Positions 1-9,060 are shown, counted from the first letter of the stretch. The stretch: 64,000 bases of DNA from Pseudomonas sp. GM48 (GCF_000282335.1 NZ_AKJM01000116.1:1-64000), one strand, 5' to 3'. The notes: generated by a model from the sequence alone, not told the origin. Made by a program: numbers and translations.

Positions 1-312
1 GGTGCCGACCACGTCGGGGCAAAAAGCGTAGCCGCCGATGGTGCCGACCATGTCGGGGCAAAAAGCGTAGCCGCCGATGGTGCCGACCATGTCGGAGTCA
101 AAAGCGTAGCTGCTGACGGTGCCGACCACGTCGGAGCCAAAAGCGTAGCCTCCGATGGTGCCGACCACGTCGGAGCAAAACGTGTAGCCGCTGACGGTTC
201 CGATCATGTCGGAGCAAAAGACCTAGCTGCTGATGGTGCCGACCATGTTGGGGCAAAAGGCCTGGCCGCTGATGGTTCGGATCGCATGGGTAGAAATCAA
301 GTAGCTTCCAAT
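1..312 (+). repeat. 39-bp coding tandem repeat, eight units
   Basis: Units start at 1, 40, 79, 118, 157, 196, 235 and 274. The core is GGTGCCGACCAYGTCGG, then CAAAAGCGTAGC and a short end. There are no spacers. The array is probably longer to the left of the window. Confidence 0.9.
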
Positions 313-369
313 GAAACCAGAATCCGGGTCGGTGGTATCGGCTCAGATGCGGTGGCTTCATCTAGGTAG
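1..369 (+). CDS. C-terminal end of a 13-residue tandem-repeat protein (5' end outside window)
   Basis: Frame 1 is open from the first base to a TAG at 367-369, so only the C-terminal 122 residues are present. Seven 39-bp units (1-273) encode copies of GADHVGAKSVAAD. An eighth, degenerate unit (274-312, GSDRMGRNQVASN) precedes a tail with GIGSDAVASS. Units 1 and 2 encode identical peptides, and divergence grows towards the C-terminus (AKS to AKR, AKD, AKG). The period is an exact multiple of three and the wobble bases vary, which argues for selected protein repeats. I do not recognise the family, and no function can be assigned without the N-terminus. Confidence 0.75.
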   Translation, partial: GADHVGAKSVAADGADHVGAKSVAADGADHVGVKSVAADGADHVGAKSVASDGADHVGAKRVAADGSDHVGAKDLAADGADHVGAKGLAADGSDRMGRNQVASNETRIRVGGIGSDAVASSR

Positions 370-597
370 TTTGTGTACCTAAATTATGTACCTGTCCAAG
401 CTGCTTGGGCTGAAGCGTAAATAGTTAAGTCAAACACCTTACGTTCAGCTCTACGTTGGATGACCCTCGTAATACAGACCTGCCTGTCATGTCCAGGTGT
501 ATGTGAAAAGCTGTTCTTGCAATCCGCTTACCCAAAGTCACGAAGATATGGGCGTCTTCGACACTGACCTATAGCCCTCATTGAAATGGAGCACACT

Positions 598-816
598 ATG
601 CCATTAGTCATCATTAAAGGTATCGAAGGCGTTTTCACGGAAGAGCAAAAAGCCGAGGCGATTCATAAAGTTACCGAGGCCATGGTCTCAGTTGAAGGTG
701 AAAATATGCGCCCCCTCACCTGGGTTCTTTTTGAGGAAGTCAAAAGCGGTAGCTGGGGAATTGCCGGAGAGCAAATCACTGCTGAAAAGGTGCTTAAACT
801 GCAAGCCGGCGGATAA
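598..816 (+). CDS. 4-oxalocrotonate tautomerase family enzyme
   Basis: 72 residues starting MPLVIIKGIEG. Proline directly after the initiator Met is the catalytic base of this family, so the start must be the ATG at 598 (GGAG six bases upstream) and not the in-frame ATG at 586, which would bury Pro1. The length fits the short subfamily. The substrate is unknown; relatives isomerise unsaturated 2-oxo acids or act on small electrophiles. It lies just upstream of kefF-kefC, which respond to electrophile-glutathione adducts, so a detoxification role is a reasonable guess from context. Confidence 0.85.
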   Translation: MPLVIIKGIEGVFTEEQKAEAIHKVTEAMVSVEGENMRPLTWVLFEEVKSGSWGIAGEQITAEKVLKLQAGG

Positions 817-834
817 AACGCTGCCCTGATAATT

Positions 835-902
835 AAGCCCTTCCTGGATTGGCGCACCTGGTCTTTCGAGACTTGGAGCACATCTCCATGAAGGGTTTTT
901 TC
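835..902 (+). terminator. Possible terminator after the tautomerase gene
   Basis: AAGCCCTTC (835-843) can pair with GAAGGGTT (890-897), followed by a T run. The loop is long (46 bases), so this is weak. Confidence 0.3.
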
Positions 903-995
903 ATTCAAAAAGACATCAATCGTCCTCAATATATTTGAATGAAACAAGCCGTTATGTGAATGCTTTCGTACTAATGGACATCATGGAGGTCATCA

Positions 996-1517
996 ATGAT
1001 TCTCATCATTTACGCCCACCCCTACCCCGAAAAATCGCTGGTCAATCAAGAAATGCTCAAACGAGCGTCCAGCAATACGGAGGTGGTCATTCGCTCCCTG
1101 TACGACCTTTATCCAGACTTCGATATCGACATTGAGGCTGAACAGCGTGCAGTCGAACAGGCCCAGCTTCTCGTCTTGCAACATCCGATGTATTGGTACA
1201 GCTCCCCGCCCCTTTTGAAATTATGGATCGATAAAGTATTCACTCACGGTTGGGCATACGGCAAAGGCTCTGTCGCCCTCAAAGATAAGAGTCTGCTGTG
1301 GGCCGTCACGACGGGTGGCGAGCACGATCATTTCCAAATAGGCGACCACCCAGGTTTCTCGGTGTTGGCTCAACCCCTCCACGCAACAGCAATCTATTGC
1401 AACATGCGCTGGCTGAACCCGGTCGTGGTGCACGGCGCGTATGCAGCGGCACCCGACTCCCTACACTCACAAATCGAGCACTATTACGCGCGCTTGGCCT
1501 CCTGGAAGGAAGATTGA
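996..1517 (+). CDS. kefF: KefF: quinone oxidoreductase and ancillary subunit of the KefC K+ efflux system
   Basis: 173 residues, against about 176 for E. coli KefF, and close to it by eye throughout: MILIIYAHPYP, then IRSLYDLYPDFDIDIEAEQ, QHPMYWYSSPPLLKLWID, HGWAYGKG and LLWAVTTGGE. These are the flavodoxin-like NAD(P)H:quinone reductase fold and its FMN-binding loops. KefF binds KefC at the inner membrane, is needed for full KefC activity and reduces redox-cycling quinones. The stop (1515-1517) lies one base before the kefC ATG (1519), so the pair is translationally coupled. Confidence 0.93.
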   Translation: MILIIYAHPYPEKSLVNQEMLKRASSNTEVVIRSLYDLYPDFDIDIEAEQRAVEQAQLLVLQHPMYWYSSPPLLKLWIDKVFTHGWAYGKGSVALKDKSLLWAVTTGGEHDHFQIGDHPGFSVLAQPLHATAIYCNMRWLNPVVVHGAYAAAPDSLHSQIEHYYARLASWKED

Positions 1518-1518
1518 T

Positions 1519-3333
1519 ATGGAGACTCATAGTCTGATTGAAATGCTCATTTACTTGGGCTCAGCTGCCTTGATAGTCCCTATCGCCGTCCGGATAGGAC
1601 TCGGCCCGGTATTAGGCTATTTGCTTGCCGGTTGTCTCATCGGCCCATGGGGGCTGAAGCTCGTTACAGACGTCAAGACCATTCTCGAGTTCGCTGAAAT
1701 CGGCGTCGTCTTGATGCTATTCATCATCGGACTTGAACTCGATCCCAAACGGCTATGGGCCATGCGCAGAATGGTGTTCGGTGGCGGCTCGCTTCAGATG
1801 GTCGCTTGTGGTGCGGCTATCGCTGCATTCTGCGCAGTGCTTGGATTGAACTGGACAGCAGCTCTGCTGGTGGGGCTGACACTAAGCCTTTCGTCCACGG
1901 CTATCGCTATGCAGGCGATGAACGAGCGCAACATGACCCCAACCGCCGTTGGGCGTAGCAGCTTTGCCGTGCTGCTGTTTCAGGACATCGCCGCCATCCC
2001 CTTGGTCGCCATGATTCCGCTGTTGGCTTCCAATAGTGGTACCCCTTCCGGCGCAGCCCTGATGCTATCGATTGCCAAAATCGTTGCAGCTATTGGAGTC
2101 GTCGTGGTACTGGGCCAGTATGTGTCCCGTCCCGTACTGCGCTTTGTTGCACGATCGGGCTTACGTGAAATTTTCAGTGCCGTGGCACTTTTTTTGGTAT
2201 TCGGATTCGGTTTTCTCTTGGAGGAAGCAGGCTTGTCGATGGCTATGGGCGCATTCCTCGCAGGAGTGTTGTTAGCCAGCTCAGAATACCGTCACGCCTT
2301 GGAAAGCGATATTGAACCGTTCAAAGGCCTCCTCCTAGGTCTGTTCTTCATCGGCGTCGGCATGTCGATTGATTTCGGCACCCTAATCAACACACCATTG
2401 AAGGTCATAACCCTGACTGCAGGTTTCATGCTGATCAAGCTTTTGGTGATCAAGACCATGGGCCGATTTTTAAACGTACCTGCCGGTCAGCGCTCATGGC
2501 AGGCAGTATTTTTAGGCCAAGGAAGCGAGTTTGCTTTTGTTGTTTTCGGCGCAGCGACGATTGCCGGAATACTGACCGATCAATGGGGGAAAAGCCTGAC
2601 GTTGGCTGTTGCGCTATCCATGTGCATAACGCCTTTGCTTATCCTGCTGCTAGACAGGTTGGAGTCCGCTGCCAAAAAAGACAACCAGGAGCCAGACATT
2701 ATCGACCAGCAGGATCCGCTGGTAATCATCGCGGGATTTGGCCGTTTCGGTCAGGTCGCCGGTCGGCTCTTAATGTCATGCGGAATCAAAGTGGTGGTAC
2801 TAGATCACGACCCCGACCATATTGAGACGCTGCGAAAATTCGGGGTGAAGGTTTTCTATGGAGACGCCACGCGCCTTGACTTGCTGGAAGCTGCCGGCGC
2901 GGCCCAAGCGGTTGTGTTGATCAACGCGATAGACGATAAGGAAGACAACTTAAAGCTGACCAGACTGGCTCAAGAACACTTTCCAGCGCTTAAGCTTGTG
3001 GTGCGTGCACGCGACATGGAGCACATAATCACCCTACGGCAAATGGGTGTGAATGCAGTCGAACGGGAAACCTTCGAAAGTGCGCTTTCTTTAGGGCGAA
3101 CGGCGCTAGTGCATATGGGCATCGGACGATACGAGGCTCGTGAAAGAGCTGATCGGTTTCGACGTCTCAATCTTGAAATGTTGGAAGAAATGGCTGCACA
3201 GTCACCAGACGATTCTGAGTTTAAGTACGATGCCTACAAACGGGCAAACGCACTACTAACGGAAATATTTAACGAAGATCGAGCTCATCCGATCAACAAC
3301 TGGCCAGATAAAAATCGTAGCAAGCCTGAATAG
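1519..3333 (+). CDS. kefC: KefC: glutathione-gated K+/H+ antiporter (CPA2 family)
   Basis: 604 residues. The ATG at 1519 follows GGAAGGAAGA. A longer in-frame start at 1441 would overlap kefF and add no homology. Residues 1 to about 385 form the multi-span CPA2 antiporter domain, with FIIGLELDPKRLW and the re-entrant GFLLEEAGLSMAMGAF segment. Around residue 405 begins the RCK/TrkA-N Rossmann domain (VIIAGFGRFGQ, then DHDPDHIETLRKFGVK). E. coli KefC is 620 residues and looks very similar. Glutathione adducts open the channel; the K+ loss and acidification protect DNA and proteins from electrophiles. Confidence 0.94.
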   Translation: METHSLIEMLIYLGSAALIVPIAVRIGLGPVLGYLLAGCLIGPWGLKLVTDVKTILEFAEIGVVLMLFIIGLELDPKRLWAMRRMVFGGGSLQMVACGAAIAAFCAVLGLNWTAALLVGLTLSLSSTAIAMQAMNERNMTPTAVGRSSFAVLLFQDIAAIPLVAMIPLLASNSGTPSGAALMLSIAKIVAAIGVVVVLGQYVSRPVLRFVARSGLREIFSAVALFLVFGFGFLLEEAGLSMAMGAFLAGVLLASSEYRHALESDIEPFKGLLLGLFFIGVGMSIDFGTLINTPLKVITLTAGFMLIKLLVIKTMGRFLNVPAGQRSWQAVFLGQGSEFAFVVFGAATIAGILTDQWGKSLTLAVALSMCITPLLILLLDRLESAAKKDNQEPDIIDQQDPLVIIAGFGRFGQVAGRLLMSCGIKVVVLDHDPDHIETLRKFGVKVFYGDATRLDLLEAAGAAQAVVLINAIDDKEDNLKLTRLAQEHFPALKLVVRARDMEHIITLRQMGVNAVERETFESALSLGRTALVHMGIGRYEARERADRFRRLNLEMLEEMAAQSPDDSEFKYDAYKRANALLTEIFNEDRAHPINNWPDKNRSKPE

Positions 3334-3484
3334 ACGGCAGGTTGAAAAAGACTCAATGCCAGAAAAACACCCGGGGCTATGTCAAAAATTTACTAGCCTA
3401 GTGAGTGGGCCGGGACATAGTAATATCGTTACTGGACACAACAACAGCAAGCGCAAGAAACTCCACATACCATCACCTTAGGAA

Positions 3485-3520
3485 ATCGTGTCCACTGGAA
3501 ATAAATTCAGTGGCCACGAT
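3485..3520. terminator. 13-bp inverted repeat between convergent kefC and SDR genes
   Basis: ATCGTGTCCACTG (3485-3497) pairs with CAGTGGCCACGAT (3508-3520) with one mismatch and a 10-base loop. It lies between two convergent stops, the usual place for a bidirectional terminator. There is no clear T run. Confidence 0.45.
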
Positions 3521-3549
3521 TTCGAGTCTGTGAAGCCCCGCCAGTTTGT

Positions 3550-4281
3550 TTAAATTGCAGTCGTCAGGTAGCCACCATCAACTGGAAGAACAACTCCACT
3601 TATGAAAGATGCTGCATCAGAAGCCAGGAATGCAATTGCTTTGGAAACTTCTTCGGCAGTGCCAAATCGTTTCATCGGAGTACGAGACAGCAATCTATCC
3701 CTCTTGGCCTGGTCATCGATTTTTTCTAACAAGGGGGTTGCAATCCAGCCCGGAGCAACCGCATTTACACGAATATTATCAGGTGCGTAGGCCTCAGCGA
3801 GAGACTTGGTAAGCTGAACAATCCCCCCTTTTGCTGCCGCATATGCGACAAGCTTGCCCCCGCCAAAAAAAGAGAACATTGAAGCAATATTGATAATGGA
3901 TCCGCCTTGCTTTGCCAACAAGGGATATGACAGGTTAATGAGCCTATATACGGCTTGCAGCTGTACTGATAACACTTGGTTGAAGGCTTCCCACTCGACC
4001 TCTTTGTCTCCCATGGTGCCTCCCGCAGCGGGCACCAAAATATCGAGACGATCAAGGCTCCCGATGACTTTTTTGAGCGCCTCATCGTCGGTAACGTTGA
4101 CTTCTCGAAGATCGAGATCGACCCCAGGAGCGACTTTGGTTTCATGTGCGCCAAGACCTATAGCAACGACCTTAGCGCCGTGGCGGGCGAAAAATTCAGC
4201 CGTTGACTGGCCAATGCCCGAGGTACCGCCGCTGACGAGTACAACTTTTTCTTTAAATAAATCGCAGGTAAAGGTAGTCAT
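3550..4281 (-). CDS. Short-chain dehydrogenase/reductase (SDR)
   Basis: 243 residues. The ATG at 4281 has GAGGG seven bases upstream; a longer start at 4332 adds 17 unrelated residues. The classical SDR layout is present: an N-terminal cofactor motif of the TGxxxGIG type, here SGGTSGIG, the catalytic YAAAKGG (Tyr-x3-Lys) and NAVAPGWIATPL, with a C-terminal ISGVVLPVDGGY. It is the last gene of a minus-strand block (cupin, MFS, porin, SDR) and may oxidise an alcohol or diol intermediate of the same compound. The substrate cannot be read from sequence. Confidence 0.85.
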   Translation of the reverse strand: MTTFTCDLFKEKVVLVSGGTSGIGQSTAEFFARHGAKVVAIGLGAHETKVAPGVDLDLREVNVTDDEALKKVIGSLDRLDILVPAAGGTMGDKEVEWEAFNQVLSVQLQAVYRLINLSYPLLAKQGGSIINIASMFSFFGGGKLVAYAAAKGGIVQLTKSLAEAYAPDNIRVNAVAPGWIATPLLEKIDDQAKRDRLLSRTPMKRFGTAEEVSKAIAFLASDAASFISGVVLPVDGGYLTTAI

Positions 4282-4378
4282 TACAACCCTCAAAAAGTTA
4301 GTTTCACGGTGGAGGAACTTGTCGGATTCCAAGAAAAAACTGCTGCAATAAGTGGGACGTATTGATTTAAAAGACGTC

Positions 4379-5644
4379 TTAGAGACCTAGCATTGAACCC
4401 ACATCAAGCATCACTTGTAGACCTACAACGAAGCCATTGCTGCTCAGTTCTCTGGCGCTAGGGTTATAGTAATTGTCAGGGTTAATCAGGTATTGAATGC
4501 TCGGCTCGATCGCCAGGTTGCGGCTCAACGCAAAATGGCCATTGGCTTCCAGTGCGTAGATATTTTTATCACCCAAGCGGGGATCGCCAAAGTTGGCTGT
4601 ACGCTCTCGTTGTTGGAATTCCAACTGATGAGGATTAACTTGCATGTAGCTGGTTTTGAAATTCAGCTTGTCCTGCTGTCGATTGAAAGGCGCTAGATAG
4701 GTTAAACCAGCTTCTGCAAAATGGCTGAAGGGTTGCTTGTTATCCGCAGCTGCTGAAATTGAACCGAACATTTGTAGGCCTTGTCCGTCAGCGCGCCATA
4801 GGGTTTGCCGAAATTTGAAGAAGGCACCGGCAGTGCCATGGTCGCTAGCGCCGGTCAATGGATCTATCTGTTTTGAAGAGTTGAAGTAAGCATTGAGTTC
4901 GTATTGCGTGTTGTCGTCGCCAGGTTTACTGCCTATTCCCACCAGAAAGCTGGTACCACTGGCGTCATCGGTGCTGAAGTCCAAGCCTTTTCGCTTTTTC
5001 AAATAGTCCACAGGATTAGATTCAAACGCACCGGCGTGCACATATAGACTGGGATTCACTTGATACTTCAGGTAACCACCCCAAGCACCAAAGGGAGGTG
5101 GCAGCATACCGGTGGAGGCGTCTAGGATTGGGTCAGTGCAGGTAACCACGGTTTCACAATTATAAATGTAAAAGTAGCGTCGGGCGTTGGTGCGCCCCAA
5201 GTGCAGATCGAGCTGGCCATCAAACCATTTTTTCTCAAAGGTCATCAGGCTCAATTGATTAGCGGCGATGTCATTGTGAAGAGGGGCGCCAGCAAAGTAA
5301 GTGCCTGCTGCGCCTTGCCAGTTACGCGAAGTAGGCTGCCCTGTGCCATTGTCGAGAATGAACAATGTCTCTTCGAAATGAAACGCCGCGTCATCTATAT
5401 CTGCTAGGGTCGCGAGGTCGACGTCCGCCCCCACGTATAGATCACCACTGTTACCAAAACTATTATGCCTAGGGCCAGTGTCAAGATTCTTCATCGACAA
5501 GCTCCAGAATTGCACATGGGGGTGAATGCCGTAACTAGCCATTTGCTCGCCAAGATCTACAAGCGGGCCTTTATCACTTTGCGCCCATGCTTGTGAAAAA
5601 AATGCGACCGAGAGCAAAGCACCTAAACGTATTAGATAGTTCAT
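4379..5644 (-). CDS. OprB-type outer-membrane porin (carbohydrate-selective porin family)
   Basis: 421 residues. The chosen start is the ATG at 5644; the signal peptide runs MNYLIRLGALLSVAFFSQ and then AWA, with cleavage before QSDKG. Features of the OprB family include GRTNARRYFYIYNCETVVT with a paired-Cys segment, PPPFGAWGGYLKYQV and a C-terminal strand ending in GLQVMLDVGSM. It would let a small aromatic or sugar-like substrate cross the outer membrane. It sits 97 bases upstream of the SDR and 256 bases downstream of the MFS gene, so it may have its own promoter. Confidence 0.8.
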   Translation of the reverse strand: MNYLIRLGALLSVAFFSQAWAQSDKGPLVDLGEQMASYGIHPHVQFWSLSMKNLDTGPRHNSFGNSGDLYVGADVDLATLADIDDAAFHFEETLFILDNGTGQPTSRNWQGAAGTYFAGAPLHNDIAANQLSLMTFEKKWFDGQLDLHLGRTNARRYFYIYNCETVVTCTDPILDASTGMLPPPFGAWGGYLKYQVNPSLYVHAGAFESNPVDYLKKRKGLDFSTDDASGTSFLVGIGSKPGDDNTQYELNAYFNSSKQIDPLTGASDHGTAGAFFKFRQTLWRADGQGLQMFGSISAAADNKQPFSHFAEAGLTYLAPFNRQQDKLNFKTSYMQVNPHQLEFQQRERTANFGDPRLGDKNIYALEANGHFALSRNLAIEPSIQYLINPDNYYNPSARELSSNGFVVGLQVMLDVGSMLGL

Positions 5645-5900
5645 GATCAAATACTCTTTTTTATTTTTGTAATGAGCAACTTTTAGACGCTGGACTAACG
5701 ACGGGACGTGGCAGGCAAAAAGTGTTACCAACACTCCTGCCCTCCAAGATTTTATTAACACCCAGTTCGTTGGAATGTTTCAGCGCCGCAATAGATGGCT
5801 ATCGCACCAGGTTCAGATACACGCTAGATAAGAATTGATCGCCCCCTCGCTACCGCTCCGGCCGACGCGCATCCGCAATGCGGCATGCGAGGAAGCACGT

Positions 5901-7151
5901 TCATAACTGGCTTCCTTCAGCCGCATGAACTGGCGACGTCTGACACCGAATTACCGTAGGAGCGGTTTCCTTGAGAAAGAGCGACAAGAGCGCCGCCAGC
6001 AAGGCACCACTACTAGACATCCACATCACGATGGACAATCCAAAGCGGTCAGCGGCAAAGCCAGCTACCGTCGGTGCTACAAATCCACCGATCAGTTCAC
6101 CAACACCCATGATCATACCCAAAGCTGTAGCCATCACTTCTCTGGGTACCGTTTCGGCCGGGATGGTCGACATAAAAAGCGTGAAGCATCCCAGTCCGGT
6201 GAAAGTCAGCACCATCAATACTCCGAGAATTAGCGGAGACGGAGCAAATAGCAGCGCCATTGGGCAGCACGCCGCAATCAAAGAGAAAATCACCAGGGTC
6301 GGACGTCGGCCGATACGGTCGGAGATGGCGGGCACTACAAACCCCCAGAGCACCCACGCTGCGCCGAGACAGCTCATGATGGTGCTCATATTGGGCGGGG
6401 TGTATCCGCGAACGGAGACCAGAAAAGTTGGAGTAAAAGATATAAGGATGACGAACCAAGTCAGAAACACACAACTGATTAAGGTGCACAGCACAATGTT
6501 GCGGCTTTTGAGCAATGCCAAGCGATTTCTGGACGCGTCATCTCGGATAATTGGCGTACTACTCTGATCATCTCGACGCACGTAGCGCCAGATAAGCCAA
6601 GCAATCAACAGACCCGGCAGCAATGAAACGATGAAAGCGTGTCGCCAACCATAAGCGTCAGCCAAATGAATCAATACTGGCGGCCCGATCACTGCACCAA
6701 GTAAGCCCGCCGCCGACCCCTGCAACAATCCCATATTGAGGCCACGCCGATGGGGTGATGAAGCCTCCACCATCATAGACTGAGACAAAGGCAAAATTGG
6801 CCCCTCGGCCAAGCCCATGATCCCACGAAACAACAGCAAGCTAAGAAACCCTGTGACCAGCCCGGAAAGCGCCGAACACAAGGAAAATAAGATAACCGCA
6901 ATGATCAAAAGGGGCTTCCTGATCCCTCGGCGGTCTGACCACGCGCCGACTAACGCCCCTGAAAGCGCCCAGGCAAGTGCCAATATAGACGACAGCATGC
7001 CTAGGTGACTGTTACTCAGATGTAGCTCAGCGGACATGTACGGAAACAGAAAGGACAGAGCCAAACGATCAAAAAACACAAAGCCAAACGTAAGGAAAAG
7101 CACACAGAGCAACGTGTTTTCGTAACCGGCTTTATTATTATTGTCAGCCAT
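5901..7151 (-). CDS. MFS transporter (anion/aromatic-acid type)
   Basis: 416 residues with about 12 membrane spans. The ATG at 7151 has GGAG eight bases upstream; the longer open frame to 7280 overlaps the cupin gene. The loop-2 signature is GAWSDRRGIRKP and the second-half counterpart is PAISDRIGRRPT, typical of the MFS. PILPLSQSMMVEASSPHRRG resembles ACS-type carboxylate carriers. It is 22 bases downstream of the cupin dioxygenase stop, so the two are almost certainly co-transcribed, and it probably imports that enzyme's substrate or precursor. Confidence 0.85.
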   Translation of the reverse strand: MADNNNKAGYENTLLCVLFLTFGFVFFDRLALSFLFPYMSAELHLSNSHLGMLSSILALAWALSGALVGAWSDRRGIRKPLLIIAVILFSLCSALSGLVTGFLSLLLFRGIMGLAEGPILPLSQSMMVEASSPHRRGLNMGLLQGSAAGLLGAVIGPPVLIHLADAYGWRHAFIVSLLPGLLIAWLIWRYVRRDDQSSTPIIRDDASRNRLALLKSRNIVLCTLISCVFLTWFVILISFTPTFLVSVRGYTPPNMSTIMSCLGAAWVLWGFVVPAISDRIGRRPTLVIFSLIAACCPMALLFAPSPLILGVLMVLTFTGLGCFTLFMSTIPAETVPREVMATALGMIMGVGELIGGFVAPTVAGFAADRFGLSIVMWMSSSGALLAALLSLFLKETAPTVIRCQTSPVHAAEGSQL

Positions 7152-7173
7152 AGTTAATCTCCGTAGAGCAAGT

Positions 7174-7707
7174 TCAGCGAAATAGGCGATCCACAGCGTC
7201 CGCACCCAAGCCAACTTTTTCATAATGCTCACGGCACATGGCGATATAGGAGTGCACGTCGAAGTAGCCCGTTGACTCACCCTGCTCGTCTAGCCAAATC
7301 AATGGGCCCTTAACAATGAAAAACACTCGCATCGGCTCTTCGTGTTCATAGGCGACCAAGGTGTGACCTTCGCCCGGTGTTTCATAAACAAAGTCCCCTG
7401 CGGTCGCCGTCCAATCGTGCTCCAGGTAGCCCCATTTGCCAGAGAGGGTGTAAGCGAAAACTTCATGAGGGTGATAGTGCCTATTGACCAGACCAGCGCG
7501 GCTGGACATCAAAATATCGCACCAGCGGTTTTCACTTGGGGAAATCCACAAAGGTCGTGAAGAAACGGTTTCAGTGAAAGGCACGTAGAGTCGCAAGTCA
7601 TCGCTGGCCGCGTTGGGAAGATAGACCTCAGGTTTAGCGTCAGGCATTAAGCAATTTGCAATAGGCTGCAGGTCTTTCCAAAATTCGGTGCTGGCTAATT
7701 CGGGCAT
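7174..7707 (-). CDS. Cupin protein of the 2,4'-dihydroxyacetophenone dioxygenase family
   Basis: 177 residues. The ATG at 7707 has AGAGG seven bases upstream. A single cupin barrel carries the metal motif NRHYHPHEVFAYTLSGKWG (two His and a Glu), and a later His comes in GDFVYETPGEGHTL. The overall pattern and length match the bacterial non-haem iron enzyme that splits 2,4'-dihydroxyacetophenone into 4-hydroxybenzoate and formate. A related C-C-cleaving oxygenase acting on another hydroxyketone is equally possible. It heads the operon with the MFS gene and faces an AraC regulator 243 bases away. Confidence 0.75.
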   Translation of the reverse strand: MPELASTEFWKDLQPIANCLMPDAKPEVYLPNAASDDLRLYVPFTETVSSRPLWISPSENRWCDILMSSRAGLVNRHYHPHEVFAYTLSGKWGYLEHDWTATAGDFVYETPGEGHTLVAYEHEEPMRVFFIVKGPLIWLDEQGESTGYFDVHSYIAMCREHYEKVGLGADAVDRLFR

Positions 7708-7950
7708 GGTCGGCCTCTGATTGTTGGGAGAGTGCGACCACTTTAATGCGAGAAATTCAAGTCGGTTTGACCACAACTGACATCATTGTTGCCTGAATCG
7801 GACGGAGGCTTTTTGGGCAGGCAGAACAATCGATTTGGCCCGGCGAGTCAGTTGACATGGGCTATTACCCAGAGGTTAATTGGGCCTCTGAAAGCCTCGT
7901 GATTTGCCTTGCTTACCTGAGCGCTTTCAAAAACAACGAGAATAATAAAA
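7708..7950. promoter_or_regulatory. Divergent control region, cupin operon / AraC gene
   Basis: 243 bases between the start codons of the cupin and the AraC-family gene. The layout implies both promoters and the AraC sites lie here. I could not assign a convincing repeat or -35/-10 pair. Confidence 0.5.
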
Positions 7951-8925
7951 ATGAAGACAGGCACCCTGCTCGACACCCGACGGGCGACTACCGATTGCGT
8001 CCCCCTTGACCAGCGCCTGGCCTTCTGGGAGCAGTACAACGCATCTACCTTGGTGGGCCTTAGATGCTCGTCCTATAGCGAGACAGGATTCGCCGCTAGC
8101 GAGGACAATCTGAGCCTGGAAAGCATGCGGGTAGCTCATATCGTCGGCAACGAGCACGTAATTGAACGCGACGGCTCAATGATTCGTGCGGTACCCAAGG
8201 CGTCCGTTTTCGTGTCTCTTGTCACGGGTAGTGCTTCGTTTTTCTTTCAAAACGGCAACTGCCATTTATTGGAACCCGGTGAACTGATGGTGTATCGCAC
8301 CGACAAGCCCTACCTGTTCGGGTTTTCCGGCCCCATGCATAAGTTCATATTCGACATTCCCCAGGAAGTTTTTGCCAGTCATTGCTTGAGCCGTTTCGAA
8401 ACTGCACTGAAAATCAGCGCTCACACCGGCACGCAACGCTTGCTGATGCGCACACTCGCTGAGCGCACCCGAGGCTTTTTCGAACAGCCGCTTAGCCAGG
8501 ACGCAGGTAATTATCAAGACGATTCATTAGAGTTGTTGGGCAACATAATTGCGGGCCAGGTCGGCCAGCGCCGGATCAATGCACTAAGCGCCTCATATTT
8601 GTTGGCCGCCAAGCAATGCATCATGGAGCAGTTGGCTGATCCGACCTTGAGCTGCGAGCGAATTGCGGCTCAAACCGGAGTCTCTACACGACATCTTGCA
8701 CGGCTGTTTGCGTTGGAAGACACTAAGCCGCATCGCTTCATTATGGAAAAGCGCCTCCAGCGAGCTTACCGCTTGCTGAATAGTGAACAGGTTAGGGGAC
8801 TGGATATTTCTGAGGTTGCCTACCGCCAAGGTTTTACCAGTCAAGCCCACTTCGCTAGGGCCTTCAAGGCACATTATGGGCAAACTCCTTCCGAGGTTCG
8901 GGCGATAGCCTTGGAGAAGCTCTAA
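7951..8925 (+). CDS. AraC/XylS-family transcriptional activator
   Basis: 324 residues. The N-terminal part (about 1-200) looks like the AraC-binding-like domain seen in FeaR/XylS-type regulators of aromatic compounds, with a cupin-like stretch ELMVYRTDKPYLFGF. The C-terminal 100 residues hold the double HTH: LSCERIAAQTGVSTRHLARL and then DISEVAYRQGFTSQAHFARA, ending FKAHYGQTPSEVR. It is divergent from the cupin-MFS operon, which it most likely activates in the presence of the substrate. Confidence 0.88.
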   Translation: MKTGTLLDTRRATTDCVPLDQRLAFWEQYNASTLVGLRCSSYSETGFAASEDNLSLESMRVAHIVGNEHVIERDGSMIRAVPKASVFVSLVTGSASFFFQNGNCHLLEPGELMVYRTDKPYLFGFSGPMHKFIFDIPQEVFASHCLSRFETALKISAHTGTQRLLMRTLAERTRGFFEQPLSQDAGNYQDDSLELLGNIIAGQVGQRRINALSASYLLAAKQCIMEQLADPTLSCERIAAQTGVSTRHLARLFALEDTKPHRFIMEKRLQRAYRLLNSEQVRGLDISEVAYRQGFTSQAHFARAFKAHYGQTPSEVRAIALEKL

Positions 8926-9060
8926 AAGAACAAACGCATTACTAACGAAAACCTTCAATGAAGACGGCGCTCCCCCATCAATAACTAACCAGGGCAAAAT
9001 CGTAGCGAAACCGAAACATGTGAAGCTCTACGACCCTCCTAATGATCGGGAAAGCCTCGA

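Noticed and set aside
1..312. Possible CRISPR array from the 39-bp repeats
   Set aside because: Units are contiguous without spacers, in phase with an open frame, and diverge by wobble bases.
98..361. Minus-strand 87-codon frame over the repeats
   Set aside because: It is the antisense of the repeat gene, very rich in Arg and His, without a ribosome-binding site.
5971..6567. Plus-strand 198-codon frame
   Set aside because: It is antisense to the MFS transporter gene and has no family motif.
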